From Diospyros lotus (taxonomy: Eukaryota; Streptophyta; Magnoliopsida; Ericales; Ebenaceae), in the NCBI RefSeq assembly GCF_014633365.1, contig NC_068342.1, positions 4,140,622-4,204,621 on the forward strand: DNA of 64,000 bases. Direction: 5' to 3'. The position numbers were made by a program, and so were the translations under genes. The notes under the pieces were generated by a model. The model ran no database searches and had not been told where the DNA came from. It was given only the letters and a program-made list of their open reading frames with translations. Shown piece after piece: positions 1-12,300 of this stretch. The stretch's first letter is position 1. Each line of letters begins with the position of its first letter.

Positions 1-630
1 TTATGAGGTTTTTCCTGTTTCAATTGAATTATCTCAAGGATCTATACAGAACTCTTACCTTCTTATCATTGTGATGAATGAAGTCAACAAAATCCAAGAA
101 GAGGTGCATTGATATTCATGGACAATATTATCTTGGTGGATGAGACCCAAAAAAAAAAAAAAGGCATGAATTTTGAGCTCCAATTATGGATGAACAGCTT
201 AGAATTCAAATATTTCAAGCTGAGTAGGTCAAAAATTGAATATATAGAATGTAAGTTCATTAAAAATAAAAATTTGGGTGATGTCATATGAGACTTTGAA
301 GATCAATTTATTTCCAAAAAAATCTGTTTAGATATTTCAGGTCAATTCATTAAGAAAGGGGAAGATTATTGAAAGATATCACTCATAATTAAGGCAAGAC
401 AGTTAAAATGGAGAAGTACGTTCAACATTTTATGTGATCATAAAATTCCTTTAAAGCTAAAAGTGATGATTTATCTTGCAACTACAAGACCATCTATTAT
501 ATGGCTTAGAATATTGGGCAGTTTAGTATCAACAAGTGTAAAATATAAGTGACTAAGATGAGGATGTTAGGGTGGATGCGTGGCCATACAAGGAATGATA
601 GAATTTGGAATGAAATTTGAACACTAAAAC
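1..630 (+). mobile_element. Decayed RTE-type LINE, C-terminal part of reverse transcriptase
   Basis: Translating + with several frame changes gives the usual order of a plant RTE non-LTR retrotransposon. The RT palm comes first (EVFPVSIELSQGS, 1-60; FMDNIILVDE at about 115-150, the degenerate FADD box). A block like LELW-ALE-LSRSKTEYMECKF follows (180-265), then a C-terminal block (KIPLKLKVMIYLATTRP, about 445-500, and a relic of MLRWMCGHTRKDRIRNE, about 560-615). Stops, frameshifts and a poly-A slip at about 150 show it is dead. It runs off the left edge and lies upstream of, or in an early intron of, the PITH gene. The same family recurs at 61150-62133. Confidence 0.85.
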
Positions 631-699
631 TGGTTGTTTTATTTTATCATTTCTACATTGTTGATATGGTTTTATTTCCCTGTAAAATTTGAATAGGTT

Positions 700-800
700 G
701 TTACATCTTTTGTCTCCTAGGGAATGCCTAGTGGCTTAGGTTGCCTACCTGGTAAAAAAAAAAAAACTTGAGTTTGAGTCCCCTAAATATTAAAAGGAAG
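700..800 (+). mobile_element. Possible tRNA-derived SINE fragment
   Basis: A stretch at about 728-745 (CCTAGTGGCTTAGGTTGCC) resembles a Pol III A box, and GAGTTTGAGTCCCC at about 770-783 resembles a B box. The spacing suits a tRNA head but is broken by a poly-A run. I see no target duplication, so this is only a tentative call. Confidence 0.35.
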
Positions 801-983
801 TTTGTTATTTATATATATCATGTGAGTTTGTGTGGTTATTTTGTTACCATGTCTATCTTGGTTTTGTAAAATTGCTGTATTACAATGTCTGCTATGTGTT
901 GTAGTTGCTTTCCAGACCCTTTAGCATATTTTTATTATTTCTATAATTATGTGTTTCTGGTTATTCTTTTGTTCATGAACCAG

Positions 984-2515
984 GGTTATCGAGAAGATGA
1001 GGGTTTAAACCTGGAGAGTGATGCAGATGAGCAACTTTTGATTTATATACCTTTCATCCAAGTTGTTAAACTGCATTCCATTGTCATAAAAGGGCCAGAA
1101 GATGAAGGCAAATTTTCTCTAAATTCTTTGGTTTTCTCTTTAAAAGTTTGTATATAATGAACTCACCATTTCTTTTTAATTTGTAATCCAGTCATATTTT
1201 TCCTCAATGCAATCCAACTTCTGCATCCAGGCTTGAGACTGGCTGTGATAAGGGAAAATATAGAAATTTTTAGAGAATTACTCAATTCACAGTAAAGGTA
1301 ATAATTATAAATAAAGAAACAAGTGTTATACTTTATCAGGCTACGGTCAGTTTGGCTGAATAAAGTTTTGCTCCTTGGCCAAAGTGACTCCATGTAGCAA
1401 AACAGGGTAAGCTGGTTCAAGTTATCTTACATGGTTAGGGTATATGGATAGTATTTCCAAGGATACCATGCAAATATTTTCAAGTCAGCTACTGAGGAAT
1501 GCATGATCAGCCTATCAGATTATGTGGAACCTACTGCTATTGCTTGCTTTTATGCATCAGACGTAGAATACTACATCTAGAAAGCAATTGTTTGCTAGAA
1601 AGCAATTTTCTCCTTTAAATTGACTTGTTTGCAATTTACTGTCTAAATGCATGATTAAGTGAACTAGTTGGTGAAATTTAGTATATGCTATCATTGATGC
1701 AGAGGTTGTTTTCCAGGTCCTAAAACTGTGAAGCTTTTTGCAAACAGAGAACACATGGGATTTAGGTAATCATTGGAGTATCATTACCATTGAGACTTTT
1801 TAGTTTTCCCTGAAAACTCCCAAATTTGATTTTTTAGTAATACTACTGAAAACAGTCATTTGTGATTGCAATGATAATCCTTACAGCAATGTCAACGACT
1901 TCCCTCCAAGTGACACAGCTGATTTGTCCTTGGATAACATTAAGGTAAGAGTTTCACTACTCAATATTATCACTACTTCACAAAGAGAACTTTTGAAACT
2001 CACCCGGTTGTTCTGTATCACTATTACATGTTATTTACAGCCCAGCCCACCTAGTGGGATTAAGGCTTGTGAATTTTTGGATTACATGTTATTTACAATG
2101 CAGTACCATTTTGTAGGGTAAACCGGTTCTCTTAAAATATGTCAAGTTCCAAAACGTTCGCAGGTATGGTGAATATTTTTCTATGGTTCTTTGCTCAAAT
2201 AACCTGATCTCTAGTGAAAAGTTGAGTTAATCCACTGATGAATTTATGTCAGCTTGACAATATTTGTCGAAGACAATCAATCTGGTTCTGACATCACAAA
2301 AATTCAGAAGATTGTCCTTTATGGAACAACGTAAGCTTCTACGAGATCCCCTTAATAGATTTTTAACGGTTATTCCTTTGTCTCTGATTTGCATAGCTGC
2401 TAGCTGAATTTTCTGGTGGCTCCTTTATAGTAACGATGGAATACAATTTCTTTTACTTCAATGCAGGGTGGAAACGACGGACATGAAAGGTCTGAAGAAG
2501 ATAGAGGAGCACTGA
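984..2515 (+). CDS. PITH domain-containing protein (At3g04780-like), 3' exons; start not in window
   Basis: Six visible exons: 984-1107, 1717-1765, 1887-1944, 2117-2163, 2253-2330 and 2467-2515. They join in phase to 134 residues plus a stop (TGA 2513-2515). The protein reads [19 protein letters not shown], then [10 protein letters not shown], then [13 protein letters not shown], and ends [15 protein letters not shown]. This is the PITH domain, the beta-sandwich found at the C terminus of thioredoxin-like 1 and alone in small plant and animal proteins. Human TXNL1 uses it to bind the proteasome; the role of the plant protein is not settled. The family is about 175 residues, so roughly 40 N-terminal residues must lie in exon(s) I could not find in 1-983. 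The first visible intron uses a GC donor (1108-1109); all others are GT-AG. It converges with PNG1. Confidence 0.92.
1108..1716 (+). other. GC-AG intron of the PITH gene
   Basis: The exon ends GAT GAA G at 1107 and is followed by GCAAAT. The next exon starts GT CCT AAA ACT after TTCCAG (1716). Only a break at 1107/1717 keeps the conserved [13 protein letters not shown] reading, so the donor must be GC. GC-AG introns are a known minority class spliced by the normal spliceosome. Confidence 0.8.
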
Positions 2516-2700
2516 ACCTGAAGGGGGGGGAACAAGAGGAGGAGGAGGAGGAGGGGGGGGGAGAGGAATGCGAGGCAGAAGGAAAAAGAAGAATGATATC
2601 TACTCAAAATACTTTCGAAGGCATATCCATATTTAAACGTACATTTGGTTCTGAAATTTTGTCCAACTTAACCAATTTGTACTTGCTGTCTGCGTGAAAA
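2516..2700 (+). repeat. G-rich purine tract in the 3' UTR of the PITH gene
   Basis: Directly after the stop codon the + strand runs through two G tracts (about 2523-2530 and 2553-2561) separated by a (GAG)n stretch. It is probably transcribed as 3' UTR. The open frame over it is only the composition and is not a protein. Confidence 0.6.
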
Positions 2701-3371
2701 GTCTTCTCACTCGCTATGGCTAATAACTTGCATTAAAGTTCTGATGGACCATGGCTATCTCTTTCTTTGTATTCGCGTAATCTTCAACTTTAAAGGTGTA
2801 TTTGGGGTACAACATTTGCTTGGGTGTGGGGTTGCGACGTATGCATTCCGACTCGTGCGCAGCAACCACAATATTCAAGTGGTAGAATTTCAGAACTTGT
2901 TGAGACACATGTGGCCGATTTTGAACACAAACATAAAGGAAGGCCGGCCACTTAGCCCCTCCATTTTTCAATCTAAACAGAGTACAAAAGCAGGATAAAC
3001 TGAACTGCCCAACAAAGTCGACCAATACAATTTTCAGGAGGTCTAAAGGCTTTGACCCAATTATCACAGGCTAAGCCCAAGCCACAACTGCAGTCATATT
3101 CTGTCACCAAAACAGGCTTCAATCATTTGAAGCACCCCACTTGGGGGCAACAGTGTTATTAGTTCATTTTCCATTTGACAAACCGTGCAAGAACATTGGT
3201 GAACAAACATACAACAGGGGGGAACGGGGTACTTTGCTAATGCGAACAACGGAGATGGCCTACAATCAATTCACTATCAATAGGACGTTCCCAGAGCACT
3301 CTCTGTTTGTTGGTCTTGTCAATTTCCGCTGGCCGGCCCTGGGATATATTGCCATTAAGAGTCCCCCTACA
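2701..3371. other. Spacer between convergent 3' ends of the PITH gene and PNG1
   Basis: This holds the 3' UTRs of both genes. Open frames on both strands are not supported: the + frame at 3141-3515 runs antisense across the last PNG1 exon. Confidence 0.6.
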
Positions 3372-6300
3372 CTAGCTGCTTGCATAGAGGTCAATGCTAC
3401 CTACTTGAAACCGTGGAGTTGCCTTACTATCTCGGACAGCCAGAAACCTGAACCTGCAATTATCAACTTTTTCATAAACCCACTGAAAAGGCAATCACTA
3501 AAGGCATATCGTTAGATGTTCTCAAGGTACCTGTATGCATTTGCTGCAAAGAGCACTGAGCTAATCTTAAAAGTCTTCCTCTCGTATCGGTTTTCAAACA
3601 TCTGAGAAGTTTGCTTGTCTAAAAGGTGCCAGGTGGAGCCTCCATCATCACTTCCTTCGAGGACCCTGACAGCATCCCATAAATTATAACTTATTCTAGA
3701 AGAAAACCGGGTTTACGATAAGCTGCATACAATTTGGATATCTCATGTATTTGGAACAAAGACAGATCCAAGTTATTTTCTGCGAGGTAGAGAGGGAAGC
3801 TTCTAAAGATTTAGACAAAGTGTTGCAAGTAAACAAACACCGTCTTTTATTTAAATCACAAGAAGCATCCAAGCTATCTTGTGAACACATGAAACGATCA
3901 ATCACTATATTCAAGAACATACCAATCCTTAGGATCTCTCTCTGGTGCATCGTTGGCTGACATTAACTCGTATGCCACAAGCTCAAGCATTTGGCCGTCC
4001 AAAACTTTATACACAACCCAACAACCTACCATAACAAATCAAATAATTGAATGACAATCACAAATACATAAACTCTGAAATACTTGTAACAACAAATGAC
4101 TGCTGAAATATTTAATATTTCTTCTTCTTCCTTTCCCCTTGAATTCATATTTATTTTCATCAGAGATTTGGTTACAACTTGGACCCCGCCCCATTCAATT
4201 TAGTGAAGGTTCAACTTTATTCTATAGTTAATTAAGCCACAAGTGAACTCCAGTACAGCCTGTGTAACACCCGAAAACAGGTCATGTTCTTCGCTTGGTT
4301 GCATAACATAAGAAATATAGTGACTTCTTCTTGCAAAAAGACATGACATGAAATATTTGGTGAGTTTTCCAAGTTAGGAATTCTAATGTAGAAGATACAA
4401 GAACCTAACGAGATAGTTGTATGCAAGCATGCCACTCAGCAACCTAGTCTCATACCCAGTGGTGTCTGACATCTCATTAAGAATATAGAACAATTCTATT
4501 TAAATCCAACCAAAAGAATGCAAAAATTAGTCAAATAATTAATGAATTCATATAGAGTCAACCTAAAGTCAGGAAACAGAGGTCAAATCTTCTGTACTTT
4601 GTTTTCCCTCTCTTGCTACACATACCCAACCTACAACACTTGAGGAGGGAGGCAGCCACCGAGCAAATAGGGATTTGTTGGCAGCATGACCATGAAGCTC
4701 CTTGTTTAAACAAAGATGTGCCAAAAAAATATTGCAATTAAACAAGACAAATGCAATAAGCCAGTACACAAGTACCAAGATGAACTCCAACAAGCAATCT
4801 GTCAACTCTAATATTCATCTTATTATTATTTTCCTTTTGATAAATAAGATTGATCTTAAATTCTAGCAAACACATAAAACTCAACTTTTCTATTTAATTG
4901 ACATTTTGCAAAATCAAACATAACATGAAGCTAACTACTTCAGGCAACAAACATAATTTCAGAGTTGTCACTGCAATATAGACTGCTACTGCTCTCCGTT
5001 AAAAATCATGGTAGGTTGCATAGTTTAGAAAACAAGACAATAGTCAAGTGAAATAAATGCTTTTATCTTTTATGCAATGGTCCACTCCTCCGGGTGCACT
5101 TATCATCCTGAAAACTCAGTTTTTTTTTTTCTTTTAATTTACACCCACAATATTCCATGAATTTCCCTTTTAGCCCCTTAACCATAATTAAGGTGACTAA
5201 TTAGAGTTCTACATGGAATGTGGTCTAAATTGAACCTTGTCAAGATGTAACATCAAAAATTAAATATCAAATTAAAAATCCAAGCCCTTACATCTCGTGT
5301 TCCAATGTTAGGACAATTTAAAACAATGAGAAAATATTCTAAATATGAAATTAGAAATGAGGTTATCCTTTATCATCCATCTTCTCTTTGCCCCTTAAAA
5401 CACTCAATTCACCTGATGCATGTTTGGATATGCTAGATTAGGTGATGAGCCACCCAGTAACACCTCAAAAATGTTTTTTCGTGCATATGATCAAATACAT
5501 GACATGCATAAACTTGCTACACAAATTCATGACAAAGGGGAGTGATAATCGTCGTTTATTCTTTATCAAATGAACCTATGTCATTTGGTTTGAGGTGAAA
5601 TGCCAATTGCCCCCTTAATAACAATATATCTCTTGTTTATCCACTGAGTCATAATAGGCAATGATTTGGCCATATATGTATGCATGTCATTGTCATGGCC
5701 TAAGCCCGACAATGGTTTTCTTCCTAATTCAATATGAATTAGGAAGGTACAAAACAAAGAGAGAAGTAGAACAGAATAGAATTCAGAATGAGAGAGAGAG
5801 AGAGAGAGATTGAAGGAGGAGAAGATGGAAATCCTCATTAATTTCTTGATACCCCAATCTGAAAGGATCAATAGGGTTTTATATAAGTTGCTGGGAGGGG
5901 GATGCCCCGCCAAGGCATCTTCTACACCCTTCTATGGTTATAACAACCAGGTTCTACACTCTTCTATGGTTGTAACCACTTGCACTTGGCTACTCCCTAT
6001 GTGTAACAAACTTATAACAACAGGAAATTAAGCAACAAAAAATTTTTAAAACCCATAAACCAATCCCTCCACCCCAAACACATTTCTTTTCCTCAAGAAA
6101 AGCTGACAAGGCTTGCAGATTGGGGAAATTGCTTGAGCAAAAAAGGCAAGTACTCCCAAGTGCTATTATCCGCATGGTTATTCTGAGTGGTGCCCCTTGC
6201 TTGTATACCACACGTCTGTCTATTATGGCCTCAGGTTCCACAGTTTTGTTAGCCTCCTTACGAAGTAGGGGTAATGTAGGACTCACCGGTTGTGTGCCCA

Positions 6301-9300
6301 CATATTTCTTCATAAGAGAGATGTGGAACACAGGGTGGATTTGTGATTCTTCTGGTAACTACAAACGATAAGCCACCCTCCCAATCTTAGCAATTATAGG
6401 AAACAATCCATAATACCTTAGGCTTAGTTTAGACACTGGTCCTTGGGAGATGGATTTTAGATGAGGATATCTTAGCCTTAAGTACACCTCCTCCCCCACT
6501 AAAAATTCCCTTTTACTCCTCTTTCGATCAACAAACTATTTCATTCTATTTTGAGCTGAGGTTAACTCCTTCTTCAGTTGCTGCAACACCGTCTTCCTTT
6601 GTTGTAGATACTCCCCAACCGTTGCCACAGTAGTGTATTCTCCCATAGTTGGCAAAATGGGTGGTTTGAAACCAAATAAGGCCTCAAATGGTGACATTTT
6701 GAGAGAGATATGGTGGTTGGAGTTATACCATGATTGAGCCAGGGACAACCATTTATGCCACCCCTTAGGTTGTAGGAAACAAATGCACCTGGAGTAAGTT
6801 TCCAAACTCTGGTTCACCCTTTCTATTTACCGATCAAGTTGGGGATGATAGGCTATGGACCTGTTCAATTTGGTGCCTAAAGCCTTCATTAGCTCTTAAC
6901 ACAATAGGCTAGTGAAGATCTTGTCACGATCTGGAACTATAGATTGAGGGGTCCCATGCAATTTCATCACTTGATCCAAAAAAATCCTAGCCACCTCTTG
7001 GGCTGTATAGGGATGAGTAAGGCCTATAAAATGGGCAAATTTTGTTAACCTATCAACAACCACCAATATGATGTCCTTCCCTTCTAACTTAGGCAAGCCC
7101 TTAATGAAATCCATACACACACTAGTCTATGCTTGGCTCAAAATGGGCAGAGGTTGTAAGAGGCTCGGGTAAGCTACGGTCTCATACTTACACCTCTTGC
7201 AAGTGTTACAAGCTAACATAAACTCCTTTACCTTAGTTTTGAGCTTGGGCCAATAGAATAGTTGCCTTACCCATTGGTAGGTATTTTGAATTCTAGAATA
7301 TCCCCCCAACGATGACTTAGGGAGGGCTTGTAGGATCCTTTTCTTGAGTGCTTCATTGTTCCCAATCACAAGTCTGCCTTGGTACCTCAACATTCCTTCC
7401 ACCAAGGCATACCTTCTCCAACAATTCCTTTACCTTTTCATAGCTGGCCATTACTTCTTGGCACCATTCAAGAACTATAGTGGTTATAGCTGCAGAGCTT
7501 TCCTTCCTCGTGGCACCTTGAGAGGACATCTGCTCCCACATTTTATCTACCCTTCTTGTATTGTATAACATAGTCTAATCCCATTAGTTTGGCCATCCCC
7601 TTCTTTTGCAGTTGACTATGCAAAATCTGTTGCAACAGAAATTTCAAACTCTCATGATCAGTTTTAATTGTAAACTAGCCCCCCTCCAAGGAATGCCTCC
7701 ACTTCTCAATAGCCATCAACATAGCGAGGAACTCCTTCTCATATATACTGAGCCCTATGTGCCTAGGACCCAAGGCTTGGCTTAAAAATGCCAATGGCCC
7801 TCCTTCCTGCATCAAAATTGCCCCAATATCTATCCCATATGTGTCTGTCTCCAGAATAAAGGGTTTGTTGAAATCTGGTAAACCCAAGACAGGAACCTTG
7901 CCCATAGCCCCCTTTAGCTTCTCAAAGGCTTTCTCTGCTTCTTGTCCCCAGCTAAAACCACCCTTCTTTAAAAGCTCTGTTAGGGGTCTACTGATAACCC
8001 CATCATTTTTTACAAACTGGCGATGGTATCCGGTTAATCCTAGAACCCCCTCAATGCCTTCACCGTAGTAGGCTTGGGCCAAGCAACCATAGCTTCCACC
8101 TTTGTTGGATATGTGCTGACCCCATCTCCTGATATTAGATGCCCCAAGTATTCCACCAGACCTTAACCAAAAGCACGCTTAGTCCTCTTGATATAGAGTT
8201 GGTTAGACCTGAGGACCTCAAAAGTAATTCTTAGGTGAGTCAAGTGTTGGTCAAATGTAGGGTTGTAGACAAGTATGTTATCAAAGAATACTAGTATAAA
8301 TTTTCGTAGATAAGGCTCAAAGATTCGGTTCATAAGGGCTTGAAAAGTGGCTGGTGCATTGGTGAGCCCAAATGGCATCACCAAGAATTCAAAGTGTCCA
8401 TGGTGTGTTTTAGAAGTTATCTTGGGTATATCCTCGAGTTTCATTCTAATTTGGTGGTAACTCGAGCGTAGGTCAAGTTTAGAGAAGAAATTGGCATGAT
8501 GTAACTCAACCAAAAGGTCTTCAACAAGGGGTATAGGAAATTTGTCCTTAACGGTCATGGCATTAAGTTGGCAATAGTCCACACAAAAACATCATGATTC
8601 ATCCTTTTTCTTGACAAGTAAAATAGGTGAAGCAAAAAGACTTTAGCTAGGTTTAATAATGGATTGGTGTAACATCTCTCTAACCATTTTTTCAATCTCT
8701 GTCTTTTGGTTTGAGGGATAGCGGTAGGATTTAATGTCGATGCGTTCAACATTAGGTTTGAGATTGATGGCATGGTTAAACACTTTGAGTAGGGGGAAGG
8801 GTTGTAGGTTCAATAAAAAGGTCCTCAAATTCTACCAACAATTTATCAAGTAGGTCTAGATGGTGTACCTAATCATGCCTTCCTAGAGGTGTACTAACCT
8901 TTAGGAAGAACTCTCCCTGCATTGCCCTAAATACCTTCTGTAACCTTTTTCCCGTTATCATTTTACAAGCCCCAGCTTTTTTTCCTCCTGTAAGAGTCAT
9001 CTTCCTTCTTTCTCAAAGGAAACTTCCATCTTATTGAAATCAAAACTTATGGGGTTCACCCCCTTCATCCAATCTAATCCTAACACTGTGTCACAACCTC
9101 CTAACTATAGGAGTCTCAAATCAGCTTCAAATTCCTCCCCCTACATTTCCCAACAAAAGCTTGTACATGCTGATTTGATCACCACCATGTTTTCATTAGC
9201 TACTGTCACACTCAGGGGTTGGGTACCCGTGAATTGATATTTCAATCTCCTCGTTGTGCCTTCATCTAGGAAACTGGGAGTACTCCCACTGTCTATTAAG

Positions 9301-12300
9301 ATCATGAGGCTGCAACCCTCACCTTACCCTCCACCTTGATAATCTTGTTATTTGTTAATCCTTTTAAAGCATTTATAGAAATCTCCCCATTGTCTTCATC
9401 TCCCAAGTCCCCAAATTCACTAGTTTCCCTTTCCTCCAGTAACTCTCCATCCTCCCCTTCCAGGAGTAGCAGCTACCGTTTGCATTGGTATCCAGGATAA
9501 TACTTATCCCCACACCTAAAACACAACCCAACTTGTCTCCTCTGCTTAATCAGCCTTCCTCCTTGTGGTGGTATGTTGTGGCCTGAACTTGGTCCACCCA
9601 AACTCTTCATCCTCGTACTTCCCTTCACCAACTCCCGGTTATATCTCTTTCCCCCTTGAGAGGTTGTTCCCAAAGTCACCCCCCTCTGTTGTTGTATTTG
9701 CTTCCTCATTAGGGCCTCCACCACTATCTCCTGCAACCAAGCACTCTCAGCTGTTTGTTTTACCATTCAGGGCTGTAGCATTTTAACCATTGGTCTAAGC
9801 TCATCATTAAGACCACTCATGAAACTTGACACAAAATAAGCCTCTGCAAGATAAGGATTGTGGTTGATCATCAGTGACCTTAACTCCTTAAACCTCCACT
9901 GATAGGCATGAGGAGAAGTAGATACAAGCTATTTGGACTTAGAACTAGTAATCATAGGATGAATAGAAGGAGTTGGAGAAGCTTTAGACTTAGGTAAGGA
10001 ATTGGATATGAGCTGGTAAGAAGAAGCAGGGACCAAAAGGGTTAGAAGAAGAAGGTTCGACAGAAGAAGAAGGTTCGAAGGGATAGAAGACTGTACTACC
10101 CAAGGAGAGAAAGAAGAAAAGGAATGAAGAAATAGAGTGAAAAAACTGTTAGAAGCATAATTAGATTGAGAGGAGCAAGAATAAGATGAAAACAAGGCAG
10201 AAAAAGGAAATTCATCAGGGTTAAATTGAACATATCGAGAAACATAAACTCGACCAGATGGATGCAAGCACTTATAACTAGCTTGAACATGACTATATCC
10301 AAGAAACACACATTTGGTTGAGTAAAAATCAAATTTGTGGTTATTATAGGGTTGAAGATAATGAAAACAAGCACAACCAAAAGGGTTGAAGAGACAAGTA
10401 ATTGGATTGCTTGTGATAAAAAAATTCAAAAGGAGAGTTAAAATTGAGAGGAGAGGGTGGTAACAAATTTACAGTGTAGAGAATAGTTTGAAATGCTTCT
10501 ACCCAAAATTGTAATGGCACATGAGCATGGGCTAATAAAGTAAGACCCATCTCAGCAATATTTTCTTTCAGCAACTCTATTCTGTTGGTGAGTATGAGGA
10601 TATGTTAAATGAGGTTGAATGCCATGATCACGAAAATAAGGTAAAAAGGCTTGAAATTCTCCACCATTAACAGATTGTAAGGCCTTAAGTTTGGATTGAT
10701 ATTTTAATTCAGCAAATTTGTGAAAGGTTATAAAGGTGGATAAGGTATCAGATTTACGATTCAATGGATCTAGCCATGTGTATCTAGTATAAGAATCAAC
10801 AAAGATGATATAATACCTATATCCTTCGGTAAAGACAATAGGAAATGGACCCCATAGATCAGAGTAAATTAATTCCAATGGTTTCTTTGCTATGATTTTA
10901 CAAGTGAAAAAAGGAAGTTGATGCAATTTTCCAACTTTACAAGAATCACAAAAAGGAAGTGAAGAATTAGAACAAGGAATATGAATTTTATTCAATCATG
11001 ATTGCAATACATGAAAAGAATGATGCCCTAATCTTGCATGCCACTGTTGACATACAGTTTTATTTTGGGCTACATGTTCATTTGAAGACAATTCATGACA
11101 AAATGAAGGTTGTCTTTGACATTTATTTGACACTAAATTCAAAGAAGAAACACTTGTGGCAAAAACCTTAGGCTTGATTGAAGAAGATGACCCAGATAAA
11201 GCATGATCAAATGCTTGAGACAGTTGATAAAGACCATCTTTAATCGTTATCTTTTGTAAGCTGAGACACACTAATAAGATTTTTCTTCTTATGAGGAACA
11301 TAAAGAACATTTGATAAAGAAATAATAGAAGTAGGTTCAAGTATAGAGTTGACTAAAACCGACATTGGAAATAGAAAGTTTTTTACCATTTCCAACTGCA
11401 ACCTTCTCAACACCATGGTACGGAGGATGCAAAGAAAGATTATTCAGACAGGAAGTTATGTGGTTTGTTGCTCTAGAGTCGACAAACTGTGAAGCATCAC
11501 CATTATAGGAAGGCAAAGAAGGCTAACTCCTGAGTTTCTGGGGTTTGAGGAAGGTTACCATAACGAGCCCCTTGAATAGAACCCACTTCACTCAAAAAAA
11601 CGTCGTTAGAATCACTTGGTACAATAAGATATGCTTGTGAATCAGATTGAGACACACTACCAATTCGTTCAAAATTCTTATTCTGATTAGGAAATCTATG
11701 AAAATTTCTGTCAAACCTATGATAACACTTATCAACAAAGTGTCCAAGTTTTCCACATAATTGATAGTAAATTCTCCTAGCATTAGATTTGCCATGTCCT
11801 CTACCTCCTCTATTCATAGGACTACCTCCTCTGTAAACAAAACCTCCTCAATTGTGAATAGGTCCACTCCCATTTTTAGACCAATAAGATGAAACATTTG
11901 CATTCATAGATGATGTAGTATCAAACTAAGACATCGAAGCATTTTTGACAGCCAGCCTTTGCTCATGCATTAACAAGAGATATTGAACCTTTTCTAGATT
12001 TATATCATCCATTTGATATGTGATAAGACTAACAACAGTTTCATAATTATTGTCTAGACCATTTAGAATGGCTAGCAATAAGTCTTTATCACTAAGAGGT
12101 TCACCAATGGCTGCTAGCGGATGCCCTATGGTTTTGATTTTCGAGATATACTCATTAGCAGAGTGTCCTTTTTCACCGATCTCAACTGTTGTTTTAGTTG
12201 AAAAGATTTAGCAACAGCTTGTTAAGAATACAAATTCTCAAGAATTGACCATATCTCAGCAGATGATTCACAATGAATCACTTGTGCTAGCACTTCCTTA

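Larger units (their letters stand above)
5691..9912 (-). mobile_element. Ty3/gypsy chromovirus, 5'-truncated
   Basis: On the minus strand the order is gag, protease region, RT, RNase H, integrase, chromodomain and 3' LTR. This Ty3 order with a chromodomain defines a chromovirus. It sits in sense orientation in a PNG1 intron. The 3' LTR is probably 5691-6055 and contains a GA run at about 5790-5809. A purine tract (GGGGTGGAGGGATTGG on minus, about 6060-6076) precedes it. The 5' end of gag and the 5' LTR are missing: near 9912 the sequence passes directly into a copia remnant. Stops and frameshifts in every domain show it is inactive. Confidence 0.88.

Noticed and set aside
2461..2697. 78-residue Glu/Gly-rich frame
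   Set aside because: Out of frame with the last PITH exon, then runs through the GAG/G tract of the 3' UTR.
3141..3515. 124-residue + frame
   Set aside because: It runs antisense across the last PNG1 exon and has no family resemblance.
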